DNA of 64,000 nucleotides. It comes from Rhodocyclaceae bacterium. GTDB taxonomy: Bacteria; Pseudomonadota; Gammaproteobacteria; Burkholderiales; Rhodocyclaceae. Position numbers and translations under genes: made by a program. Below are positions 56,061-63,675 of this stretch, piece by piece (the first letter of the stretch is position 1; each line of letters starts with the position of its first letter). The notes under the pieces are model-generated. The model searched no databases. It saw only the letters and a program-made list of their open reading frames with translations, and had not been told where the DNA came from. The stretch lies in contig VBWA01000029.1 in assembly GCA_006218025.1 (NCBI GenBank), positions 19,566 through 83,565 of the forward strand. Direction: 5' to 3'.

Positions 56061-56945
56061 ATGAATGTCCGCATCGCCCCCGGCCCCGCCGCCTTCGGCC
56101 TGATGGTTCTGCTGTGTGCCATCTGGGGCTTCCAGCAGGTGGCGATGAAGTTCGCCGTGGCGGAGATCAGTCCGATCCTGCAGGCCGGCCTGCGCTCCGG
56201 TCTCGGCGCGGTGCTGGTGTATGTGTGGGCGCGCTGGCGAGGCATCGCCTTGTTTGCTGCGGATCGGTCGCTGCGCCCCGGCCTGCTTGCCGGCTTGTTG
56301 TTCGGCCTCGAATTCGTCTTCATCTTCGTCGGCGTCGAGCGCACGACCGTGTCGCGCATGGTCGTATTCCTCTACACCGCGCCGTGCTTCACGGTACTCG
56401 GCCTGCATTTCTTCGTTCCCGGCGAACGCATGGGATGGCGCCAGGCGGCAGGCGTGCTGCTGGCATTCGCCGGGCTGGTACTGGCCTTTGTCGACAAGGC
56501 GGTCGGCGGCAGCCTGCTGGGCGACGCCTTCGGTGTGCTGGCGGCGCTGTTCTGGGCGGCGACGACGGTGCTGATCCGCGCCACCGCGCTGGCCCGGGTC
56601 ACGGCGACCAAGGTCCTGCTGTATCAGCTGGTGGTGTCGGCCGCCGTGATGTTTCCGCTTTCCTGGCTGGTCGGCGAGCGCGGCGTCGGCGTGCTGTCAG
56701 CGCCGACTCTCTGGGCCATGGCCTACCAGGTCGTGATCGTCGCCTTCGTCAGCTACCTGGCCTGGTTCTGGCTGCTGACGCGCTACCTCGCCGGTCGCCT
56801 GCTGGTGTTCTCCTTCCTGACGCCCCTGTTCGGCGTCTGGTTCGGCATGCTGCTGATGCACGACCAGCCGAGCCTGCATTTCTTCATCGCCGCTGCGATG
56901 GTGGTGGGCGGTATCGTCCTGGTCAATCTGCCGGCGAAAAGGTGA
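56061..56945 (+). CDS. EamA/DMT-superfamily transporter
   Basis: A 294-residue protein from ATG 56061 with ten membrane segments and two EamA repeats. LMVLLCAIWGFQQVAMKFAV starts the first repeat and DAFGVLAALFWAATTVLIRA the second. Members export metabolites such as amino acids or purines; the substrate is not predictable. A copy of the dispersed motif (56684-56711) lies in the coding sequence. It ends at a dispersed repeat (56945-57013). Confidence 0.88.
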   Translation: MNVRIAPGPAAFGLMVLLCAIWGFQQVAMKFAVAEISPILQAGLRSGLGAVLVYVWARWRGIALFAADRSLRPGLLAGLLFGLEFVFIFVGVERTTVSRMVVFLYTAPCFTVLGLHFFVPGERMGWRQAAGVLLAFAGLVLAFVDKAVGGSLLGDAFGVLAALFWAATTVLIRATALARVTATKVLLYQLVVSAAVMFPLSWLVGERGVGVLSAPTLWAMAYQVVIVAFVSYLAWFWLLTRYLAGRLLVFSFLTPLFGVWFGMLLMHDQPSLHFFIAAAMVVGGIVLVNLPAKR

Positions 56946-57013
56946 ACGACATATCCCCCAACCCCTTTTCCAGGAAATGGGGTGATTGCGGCTCGCTGCG
57001 CTCGAAGAGTTCT
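56945..57013 (+). repeat. Dispersed repeat with CAGCGAGC core, copy 2 (inverted)
   Basis: This stretch begins at the EamA stop and reads, on the opposite strand, GAACTCTTCGAGCGCAGCGAG, then a C-rich region and GGGGTTGGGGGATATG. It is the inverted counterpart of the msrB-end copy. The azlC frame would begin inside it if the first in-frame ATG were used, which argues for the later GTG start. Confidence 0.6.
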
Positions 57014-57048
57014 GGAGGGGCTGCCTTGGGGCGGCCCGGCGGCAGCCC

Positions 57049-57744
57049 GTGACGCCCGCCGCGTCGTTTGCGCTCGGATTGCGCGCGGTCATGCCGCTGC
57101 TGCTGGGCGTGGCGCCGTTCGGCGTGATCTACGGCGTGGTGGCACTGCAAAGCGGCATCCCGCCGCTGGCGGCGATGGCGATGTCGTCGATCGTCTTCGC
57201 CGGCTCCGCACAGTTCCTGCTGGCGCAACTGGTCGGCGCCGGTGCTCCGCTACTGCTCACCGCGGGTGCGGTGGGTCTGGTGAATCTGCGCCATGCGCTC
57301 TACAGCGCTTCGGTCGCGCCCATGCTGGCGAATCTGCCGCGGCGCTGGAAAATCCTGCTGGCCTACCTGCTGACCGACGAGGCCTATGCGGCAGCGATCC
57401 CGCATCTGATGGCCGTCAAGCCGAATTCGTCACAGGCCGCGCAGGCGCACTGGATTCTGTTCGGTTCCGGCTTCGGTCTGTGGGCCGGCTGGCAACTGGC
57501 CACGCTGGCGGGAGTGCTGGTCGGCACCCAACTGCCCTCGAATCTCGGGCTGGATTTCGCGCTGCCGCTGACTTTCATCGCCATCGTGGTGCCGATGATC
57601 AATAGTCGCGCGCTGTTTGCGGCGGCGGTGACGGCGGGTGCGGTCGCGGTTTCATTGGCAGCCATGCCCTACAAGGTCGGCCTGTTCCTGGCCGCGCTGG
57701 CCGGCCTGGTCGTCGGCGCTGCACTGACAAGGAAGGCGAAATGA
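57049..57744 (+). CDS. azlC: AzlC-family branched-chain amino acid exporter subunit
   Basis: A 231-residue membrane protein, start taken as GTG 57049; an in-frame ATG at 56986 would place the first 21 residues in a repeat. FALGLRAVMPLLLGVAPFGVIYGVVA and FAGSAQFLLAQLVGAGAPLLLTAGAVGLVNLRHALYSASVAP are AzlC signatures. With AzlD it exports branched-chain amino acids and their analogues. It overlaps azlD by 4 bases. Confidence 0.92.
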   Translation: MTPAASFALGLRAVMPLLLGVAPFGVIYGVVALQSGIPPLAAMAMSSIVFAGSAQFLLAQLVGAGAPLLLTAGAVGLVNLRHALYSASVAPMLANLPRRWKILLAYLLTDEAYAAAIPHLMAVKPNSSQAAQAHWILFGSGFGLWAGWQLATLAGVLVGTQLPSNLGLDFALPLTFIAIVVPMINSRALFAAAVTAGAVAVSLAAMPYKVGLFLAALAGLVVGAALTRKAK

Positions 57745-58052
57745 ATCTCTGGTGGCTGATGCTGGCATGCGGCGCGATCACCTTCGGCATCCGCTATTCC
57801 TTCATTGCAGCGGAAGGACACTATCAGCCGCCGCCGTGGTTCAGGCGACTGCTGCCCTTCGTGCCGATTGCCGCGCTGACCGCGATCGTGGCGCCCGAGC
57901 TGTTGCTGGTGCAGGGCGAGATCATTCTCGGCGGCGGCAATCACCGGCTGTGGGCCGGGCTGGTTGCCATCCTCGTCGCCGCCATCTGGCGCAACACCCT
58001 GCTCACCATCGGCTGCGGATTTGTGGCCCTGTTCGTCCTGCAGCGCATTTGA
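57741..58052 (+). CDS. azlD: AzlD-family small exporter subunit
   Basis: A 103-residue membrane protein with three or four segments. NLWWLMLACGAITFGIRYSFI and RLLPFVPIAALTAIVAPELLL are the AzlD pattern. Partner of AzlC in the preceding frame. Its stop is 4 bases from the end of senA, which is on the other strand. Confidence 0.92.
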   Translation: MNLWWLMLACGAITFGIRYSFIAAEGHYQPPPWFRRLLPFVPIAALTAIVAPELLLVQGEIILGGGNHRLWAGLVAILVAAIWRNTLLTIGCGFVALFVLQRI

Positions 58053-58056
58053 AAAC

Positions 58057-59259
58057 CTAGCCGGCCGGACAACTGCGGAAGCCGACGAATATGTCATCGC
58101 GCTGCGGTTCGTAGTAGTTGCGGTAGCGGGGATTGCGCATGCGGCTGCGCGTGGCGAACGAGCCGCCGCGCACGCTGCGGTGGGTGTGGAAAAACGGCTC
58201 CGCGTATTCGGCGTAGGGGTCGGGGCTGAAGCCCGGATAGGGCGCAAATGCGCTGGCTGTCCATTCCCAGACATGGTTGCCCCAGTCGAAATCGCTGGCA
58301 TGGAGCGCCGCATATTCCCATTCCGCTTCGCTCGGCAGGCGGCGGCCGGACCAACGGCACCAGGCTTCGGCTTCATGTGCCGTGAGGTGAATCACTGCAT
58401 CGGCCGGCGCGAGGTCGACCCAGTCGGCGAAGCGCCGCTGCTGCCAGGCGCCATCTTTCCTGCGCCAGTAGCGCGGCATGGTTTGGCCGCTGGCGGCGAG
58501 CCAGGCTTGGCCGCTTTCAGACCACCATTGTGGCTGCCGATAGCCATCCGCTTCGACGAACGCGAGATAGTCCGAATTCCTCACCGGAGTCGCCGAAATC
58601 GCGAAGCTTGCGACGCGTTGCGGATGTGCCCACTTCTCGTTGTCGAAGACGAAGCCTTTGCCGGTCGGCGGACTGCCCATCAGGAATTCGCCGCCGGCCA
58701 GTTCGATGTCGCCGGCGGGCGCGAGGTCGCTCAATCCATCCGCAGCCGGCCATGCCAGCGTCTGCCGGGTGTAGTGGAAGGCCTCGCCGTGCATGTCCTC
58801 ATGGAACAGCGCAAGCCGATGGAAATAAAGCGCGTGATCCTTCTCCGGCAAAGCCCGCAAGGCATCGAGCGCCGAGGCCAGCGTGTCCTGAAGATAGTGC
58901 CGGGTCCCCGCCCAGTCCGGCAGGTCGAGCCGCCAGCGGCTGTCATGCGGCACATGGCGCGAGTCGTACCAGCGGTCGGCATCAGGCAGACATGCGGCGC
59001 GGGGCGCCGCCGCTGCTCCCCGGTAGCGCTGGCACCAGTATTCGGTGAACCAGGCCACATGACCGAGTTCCCACAGAGGCGGATTGATGATGGCAAGGCA
59101 GGGCGGATGCAACGGGTTAGGCGAACGGACGCCTTCGACGCCGACCCCGTCCGGCCAGGCCGCAAACTCGTCCAGAAGGCTGATCGTATAATTGCGCGCA
59201 TCCTGCATCGCGTGTGCGAGCAGCGTTTTGTCCGCGGTTCTCAGATCCGGCGTGTCCAT
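58057..59259 (-). CDS. senA: Selenoneine synthase SenA (EgtB-like sulfoxide-synthase fold)
   Basis: The 400-residue protein starts at ATG 59259, five bases after GGAGGAG on its strand; the frame is open beyond but has no site. The N-terminal DinB-like domain carries iron-ligand histidines: His67 in ELGHVAWFTEYW and the pair in HEDMH (153-157). The C-terminal FGE-sulfatase domain (residues ~210-400) ends NPRYRNYYEPQRDDIFVGFRSC. EgtB-family enzymes join hercynine to a thiol with O2 and iron; SenA uses a selenosugar instead. The SenA rather than EgtB call rests on its neighbours senB and selD; motifs alone do not separate them. Confidence 0.88.
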   Translation of the reverse strand: MDTPDLRTADKTLLAHAMQDARNYTISLLDEFAAWPDGVGVEGVRSPNPLHPPCLAIINPPLWELGHVAWFTEYWCQRYRGAAAAPRAACLPDADRWYDSRHVPHDSRWRLDLPDWAGTRHYLQDTLASALDALRALPEKDHALYFHRLALFHEDMHGEAFHYTRQTLAWPAADGLSDLAPAGDIELAGGEFLMGSPPTGKGFVFDNEKWAHPQRVASFAISATPVRNSDYLAFVEADGYRQPQWWSESGQAWLAASGQTMPRYWRRKDGAWQQRRFADWVDLAPADAVIHLTAHEAEAWCRWSGRRLPSEAEWEYAALHASDFDWGNHVWEWTASAFAPYPGFSPDPYAEYAEPFFHTHRSVRGGSFATRSRMRNPRYRNYYEPQRDDIFVGFRSCPAG

Positions 59260-60220
59260 CACATCTCCTCCCTCCGTCGTCATTATCAGCCCGGCGCTCG
59301 CCAGTGCCAATAACGGCAACTGGCATACGGCAAGGCGCTGGGCGCGCTGCCTGACTCCGCATGCGCGGGTCAGCATCGACAGCGAGTGGCGTGGCGCCAG
59401 CGCCGACTTTCTGATTGCCCTCCATGCCCGTCGTTCGGCGTCGTCGATCGCGGCCTTTGCCGAGCGATATCCGGATCGTCCACTAATCGTCGTCTTGACC
59501 GGCACGGATCTCTACCGCGATATCGCCGGCGATCAGGATGCAAAACGTTCGCTGGCGCTGGCCAGCCACCTTGTCGTCTTGCAGGACGAGGGCATCAAGG
59601 CTTTGCCACCGGAGTACGCGGCGAAGACATTGACCATCTACCAGTCGGCTCGTTTGCTGCGGCTGGGGCGCCGCAGTCGTCGCCATTTCGACCTGGCGCT
59701 GGTGGGGCATCTGCGATCCGAAAAAGATCCCTTGACCGCAGTGCGCGCCCTGAGAAGTCTGCCCGCCGACCTGCCGGTACGCCTGTTCCACGTTGGCGGT
59801 GATCTCGATCCGGGACTCGCGGCGGAAGTCCGCGCCGAAGCGGCAGGCGATGCGCGATATCACCCTTTGGGCGCCCTGCCGCAGGCGGCCACGCGCCAGC
59901 TGATCAAACGCTGCCACTTGTTGCTGCTGCCCTCGTTGATGGAGGGCGGCGCCAATGTATTGATCGAGGCCGTAACCAGCGGCGTTCCGGTGCTGGGCAG
60001 CGACATTCCCGGCAACCGGGGCATGCTCGGTGCGGACTATCCGGGCTGGTTTCCGGTCGGCGATGCGGCGCGCCTGGCGGAACTGATCCAGGCAGCGATG
60101 CGCGATCCCGACTATTACGCTGCGCTTTCCCGGCGCTGCGTCGAGCGGGTATCCTTGTTCTCCCCGGCACGCGAATGTGCGGCCGTTTGCAGTCTTCTTG
60201 AAACGACAAGGCAATCATAA
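59252..60220 (+). CDS. senB: Selenosugar synthase SenB (glycosyltransferase-like)
   Basis: A 322-residue GT-B protein, start taken as GTG 59252; only this start fits the conserved beginning VVIISPALASANNGNWHTARRWAR. Further conserved blocks are LIALHARRSASSI, LIVVLTGTDLYRDI, VGHLRSEKDPLTAVRA, and the C-terminal LPSLMEGGANVLIEAVTSGVPVLGSDIPGNRG. SenB makes a selenosugar from UDP-sugar and selenophosphate. The start codon overlaps that of divergent senA by 8 bases (59252-59259). A copy of the dispersed motif (59384-59411) is within the gene. Confidence 0.9.
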   Translation: MSITSPPSVVIISPALASANNGNWHTARRWARCLTPHARVSIDSEWRGASADFLIALHARRSASSIAAFAERYPDRPLIVVLTGTDLYRDIAGDQDAKRSLALASHLVVLQDEGIKALPPEYAAKTLTIYQSARLLRLGRRSRRHFDLALVGHLRSEKDPLTAVRALRSLPADLPVRLFHVGGDLDPGLAAEVRAEAAGDARYHPLGALPQAATRQLIKRCHLLLLPSLMEGGANVLIEAVTSGVPVLGSDIPGNRGMLGADYPGWFPVGDAARLAELIQAAMRDPDYYAALSRRCVERVSLFSPARECAAVCSLLETTRQS

Positions 60221-60222
60221 AA

Positions 60223-61287
60223 ATGAATTCTCCCCAGCATTCCACTCCCCCGATCCGGCTAACCAGCTTCAGTCACGGCGGCGGCTGCGGCTGCAAAGTC
60301 GCTCCAGGCCTGCTATCCGAGATTCTGCGCGGTGCGCGCGGCTGGCCGGTGCCGAAAGAACTGATCGTCGGTATTGAAACGGCGGATGACGCCGCCGTGT
60401 ACCGCCTCAACGACGAACAGGCCCTGATCGCCACGACCGACTTCTTCATGCCCATCGTCGATGATCCCTACGACTTCGGCCGGATTGCCGCCACGAATGC
60501 AATCAGCGACGTGTATGCCATGGGGGGTACGCCGATCATGGCGCTGGCCCTGGTCGGCATGCCGATCGACAAACTGCCGCTGGAAGTCATCGGCAAGATA
60601 CTCGAGGGCGGCGAAAGCGTCTGCGCTGCGGCCGGCATTCCGATTGCCGGCGGCCACACCATCGATTCGGTAGAGCCGATCTATGGACTGGTGGTGATGG
60701 GCCTGGTGCATCCCGACAAGGTGAAGACCAACGCCGGTGCGCGGCCCGGCGACGTGCTGATCCTGGGCAAGCCACTGGGCGTCGGAGTGCTGTCGGCAGC
60801 GCTGAAGAAGGGCGCGCTGGACGCGGCCGGCTATGACGCCATGATTGCCAGCACGACCAAGCTGAACACACCGGGCAGGCGCCTCGCGCATTTTGCCGGC
60901 GTACATGCCCTGACCGATATCACCGGCTTCGGCCTGCTCGGCCATCTGCTGGAGGTGTGTCGCGGCGCAAAGCTGTCGGGATTTCTCGACATGGGCAAGA
61001 TTCCCTTGCTGGCCGACGTCGAGCGGCTGGCAACGGCAGGCTACATAACCGGCGCCTCGGCGCGCAACTGGATGGCCTATGGGGCGGATGTCGCGCTCGA
61101 AGCGACGATTACGACCACGCAGCGCGCCCTGCTGACCGATCCGCAAACCAGCGGCGGCCTGCTGGTGGCCTGCCAGCCCGAGTCCGTCGATGAGGTGCTG
61201 GAAGTGTTTCGCGCCGAAGGCTTCGAGGCGGCTGCCGTGATCGGACGTCTGGAGGACGGGCCGGCCCAGGTGAACGTAGGGGCCTGA
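60223..61287 (+). CDS. selD: Selenide, water dikinase (SelD, SenC role)
   Basis: A 354-residue AIR-synthase-fold enzyme that makes selenophosphate from selenide and ATP. The active-site loop is GGGCGCK (Cys22, Cys24, Lys25), equivalent to the CGCK of E. coli SelD; Cys, not Sec, is used. DDAAVYRLNDEQALIATTDFFMPIVDDPYDFGRIAATNAISDVYAMGG follows. It starts 2 bases after senB, so it feeds SenB directly. No selA, selB or Sec tRNA is in the window, so a further role in selenoprotein synthesis cannot be judged. Confidence 0.96.
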   Translation: MNSPQHSTPPIRLTSFSHGGGCGCKVAPGLLSEILRGARGWPVPKELIVGIETADDAAVYRLNDEQALIATTDFFMPIVDDPYDFGRIAATNAISDVYAMGGTPIMALALVGMPIDKLPLEVIGKILEGGESVCAAAGIPIAGGHTIDSVEPIYGLVVMGLVHPDKVKTNAGARPGDVLILGKPLGVGVLSAALKKGALDAAGYDAMIASTTKLNTPGRRLAHFAGVHALTDITGFGLLGHLLEVCRGAKLSGFLDMGKIPLLADVERLATAGYITGASARNWMAYGADVALEATITTTQRALLTDPQTSGGLLVACQPESVDEVLEVFRAEGFEAAAVIGRLEDGPAQVNVGA

Positions 61288-61292
61288 GCCCG

Positions 61293-62282
61293 CTATTCGG
61301 CCCGGCGGGCGAAGAACAGCGCAAACCAGCCGCGGGGGTCGGTCCACATCCGGATATCGGAAAATCCCGCCGACGCCAGCAGGGCCGTGAATCCTTCGGG
61401 CGAATACTTGTACGAATTTTCGGTGTGGATACGCTCGCCGGCGACGAATTGCCTCAGGCTGCGGCCCGCGGCATCCGGCCAGTTCACGGTGAGCGCGCGA
61501 CGGGCTTCCAGATGCATTTCAATGCGGGCGTCCGTGGCGTTGTAGAAAGCCACGTGCTGCCAGTCGCGGAGGTCGAAGTCGGCGTCGATCCGGACATTGA
61601 CATGTCGCAACAGGTTGCGGTTGAAAGCCGCGGTGACGCCGAGGGCGTCGTCGTAGGCTGCATCGAGCAGCGCACTCGCCTTGATCAGATCGACGCCAAT
61701 CAACAGGCCGCCCGAGGCATCCATTCGATCGGCCAGTCCTCGCAGGAAGCGGCCGGCATCCGGCGGGCTGAAGTTGCCGATGCTGGAGCCGGGATAGAAA
61801 AACACCCGCCGTTTCAGCGGAAGATCATCGGGCAGTTCGAACTCATGCGTGAAGTCGATGCCGATGCCGATCATCTCGATTGCCGGCAGCTCGCGTTTCA
61901 GTTGCTGCAGTGAATCGCGCATGAAATCGACCGAGATATCGACCGCGACATAACGCGAGGGAAGGACTCCTGCATGGAAAAGCCTGCCGGCCTTGCCGCA
62001 ACTGCCGCAGCCGAGATCGATGAGCGTGAAGCCCTGGCCCAGCGCCTGCCGGATGGCCGGCAGATGCTCGCTGAAAATGGCCGCCTCGGTGCGGGTCGGG
62101 TAGTACTCCGGCAACTCGGTAATCGCTTCGAACAGGCGCGAGCCGAGCCTGTCGTAGAAGAACTTCGGTGCGATCGAGGCCTTCGCTTGCAGCAGTCCGG
62201 CGGCCAGTTCCCGGCGCAGCCTGGCATTTTGCTGCGGCGAATCCCAGTCGAGAATCTGATGAAGCCTGACCTCGGACGACAT
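61293..62282 (-). CDS. egtD: L-histidine N-alpha-methyltransferase
   Basis: A 329-residue SAM methyltransferase that trimethylates histidine to hercynine. Landmarks: KFFYDRLGSRLFEAITELPEYYPTRTE, the SAM loop IDLGCGSCGKAGRL, FFYPGSSIGNFSP, GVTAAFNRNLLRHVN, DWQHVAFYN with IEMHLEARR, and ENSYKYSPEGF. It converges on selD (gap of 5 bases) and gives SenA its acceptor. There is no egtA, egtC or egtE nearby. Confidence 0.95.
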   Translation of the reverse strand: MSSEVRLHQILDWDSPQQNARLRRELAAGLLQAKASIAPKFFYDRLGSRLFEAITELPEYYPTRTEAAIFSEHLPAIRQALGQGFTLIDLGCGSCGKAGRLFHAGVLPSRYVAVDISVDFMRDSLQQLKRELPAIEMIGIGIDFTHEFELPDDLPLKRRVFFYPGSSIGNFSPPDAGRFLRGLADRMDASGGLLIGVDLIKASALLDAAYDDALGVTAAFNRNLLRHVNVRIDADFDLRDWQHVAFYNATDARIEMHLEARRALTVNWPDAAGRSLRQFVAGERIHTENSYKYSPEGFTALLASAGFSDIRMWTDPRGWFALFFARRAE

Positions 62283-62283
62283 G

Positions 62284-62994
62284 TCAGTCGGCCAGCAGCA
62301 GAAACACGGTAGGGCGCTTGTCCAGATCGGGCGCTGGCGCCGCTTTCCAGTCGGCGACGCGGCGCGTGGCGATCTGCTCGCTCGCCAATGTCAGGTCGAC
62401 CGCCAGGCAAAGCCGCGTTTTCGGCCGGCAGGCCAGCAGCAGGGCGTTGTACAAGGCGTGGTTACGGTAAGGCGTTTCGATGAATATCTGGGTCTGCTTG
62501 AGCCGGACGGATTCGCTTTCAAGTTCCGCGATGCGAAGGCTGCGTTCCGGTTCGCGCGCCGGCAGATAGCCGTGAAAGGCAAAGCGCTGGCCGTCGAGCC
62601 CCGAGGCCATCAGCGCCAACAGCAGCGAGGAAGGGCCGACCAGCGGCCTGACGGCGAGGCCCAGTTCGTGGGCGCGACGCACCAGCAGGGCGCCGGGATC
62701 GGCCACCGCCGGGCAGCCGGCTTCGGACATCAGGCCGATATCGTGGCCCTCGCGCAGCGGCGCGATCAGGCGCTCGATGTCGGCAGTCGTGGGCGACTCG
62801 GGCAACTGCTCGATCGCCAGTTCGCGCAAAGGCACGGGATGGCCGATGCGCTTGAGTTCGGCGCGCGCCGTCTTTGCGTTTTCGACGACGAAGCGGGTCA
62901 ATCGGCAGGCAGCATCGCGGGTTGCCGTCGGCAAATGGTTCTGCCAGGGTGTGTCGCCGAGGGCGACGGGCAGCAGCCAGAGCGTGCCGGACAT
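62284..62994 (-). CDS. RsmI-type SAM-dependent methyltransferase
   Basis: A 236-residue tetrapyrrole-methylase-fold protein. MSEAGCPAVADPGALLVRRAHELG and VRPLVGPSSLLLALMASGL are the RsmI (16S rRNA C1402 2'-O) landmarks. It is shorter than E. coli RsmI (~286) and lacks part of its ends, as in the shorter relatives often found beside maf in Betaproteobacteria; the target may differ. It is 1 base upstream of egtD, so the two may be cotranscribed. Confidence 0.88.
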   Translation of the reverse strand: MSGTLWLLPVALGDTPWQNHLPTATRDAACRLTRFVVENAKTARAELKRIGHPVPLRELAIEQLPESPTTADIERLIAPLREGHDIGLMSEAGCPAVADPGALLVRRAHELGLAVRPLVGPSSLLLALMASGLDGQRFAFHGYLPAREPERSLRIAELESESVRLKQTQIFIETPYRNHALYNALLLACRPKTRLCLAVDLTLASEQIATRRVADWKAAPAPDLDKRPTVFLLLAD

Positions 62995-63026
62995 CGGCTA
63001 GACGAATTTGTGTTTCATGAGGCCGG

Positions 63027-63608
63027 TCATGGCAGGTGGAGGCCCTCGGCGCGCAACATACCGCACAGGGCGATCAGCGGCAGGCCCACCAGCGCGTTGG
63101 GGTCGTCGCCGCGCAGGTAGGAGAGCAGGGAAATGCCCAAACCCTCGGATTTCGCGCTGCCGGCACAGTTGAGGGCGTCTTCCTTGTCCAGGTAGGCCTC
63201 GATTTCGGCATCGGCAAGGTCGCGAAAGCCGACATGCGTGTCGACGCAGCTCAGTTGCACCCGGTTCGTGGCGCTGTTGAGCAGGCACAGTCCGGTATGG
63301 AAGACCACCTCTTTTCCGCGCATCTGGCGCAACTGGGCGATGGCATTCTCGCGCCTCTCCGGCTTGCCGAAGCGCCCGTTGCCGTGGGCCGCAACCTGAT
63401 CCGAGCCGATGATCAGCGCGTCGGGATAGCGCCCGGCAACGGCACGAGCTTTGGCTTCGGCGAGGCGCAGGGCCGTGCTAGCGGGCGCTTCGCCGGGCAG
63501 GGCCGACTCGTCCGCTTCCGGCGCGGCGGTTTCGAAGGGTATCTGCAGGCGGGCCAGAAGTTCGCGGCGATAGGGCGAGGTCGAGGCAAGAACGACAAGG
63601 CGAGGCAT
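63027..63608 (-). CDS. maf: Maf-family nucleotide pyrophosphatase (YceF-like)
   Basis: A 193-residue Maf/Ham1-fold protein. [41 protein letters not shown] and [28 protein letters not shown] are typical; the last resembles the YceF (m7GTP pyrophosphatase) branch. It hydrolyses non-canonical nucleotides. Divergent from yceD, an order conserved before rpmF-plsX. Confidence 0.94.
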   Translation of the reverse strand: MPRLVVLASTSPYRRELLARLQIPFETAAPEADESALPGEAPASTALRLAEAKARAVAGRYPDALIIGSDQVAAHGNGRFGKPERRENAIAQLRQMRGKEVVFHTGLCLLNSATNRVQLSCVDTHVGFRDLADAEIEAYLDKEDALNCAGSAKSEGLGISLLSYLRGDDPNALVGLPLIALCGMLRAEGLHLP

Positions 63609-63617
63609 GTTTCAGGC

Positions 63618-63645
63618 TTGAAAAGAGGGGGTTAGGCATGATAAC
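63618..63645 (+). promoter_or_regulatory. Possible promoter for yceD
   Basis: TTGAAA (63618-63623) and GATAAC (63640-63645), 16 bases apart, lie in the maf-yceD gap about 30 bases before the yceD start. Confidence 0.4.
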
Positions 63646-63675
63646 ATCCGTCGTTTGCTGCGCGAGCGCCTGTCC

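Noticed and set aside
58057..59259. Calling this gene egtB (ergothioneine)
   Set aside because: The adjacent SenB-type glycosyltransferase and SelD favour SenA; no gamma-glutamylcysteine ligase, amidohydrolase or lyase of the ergothioneine route is near.
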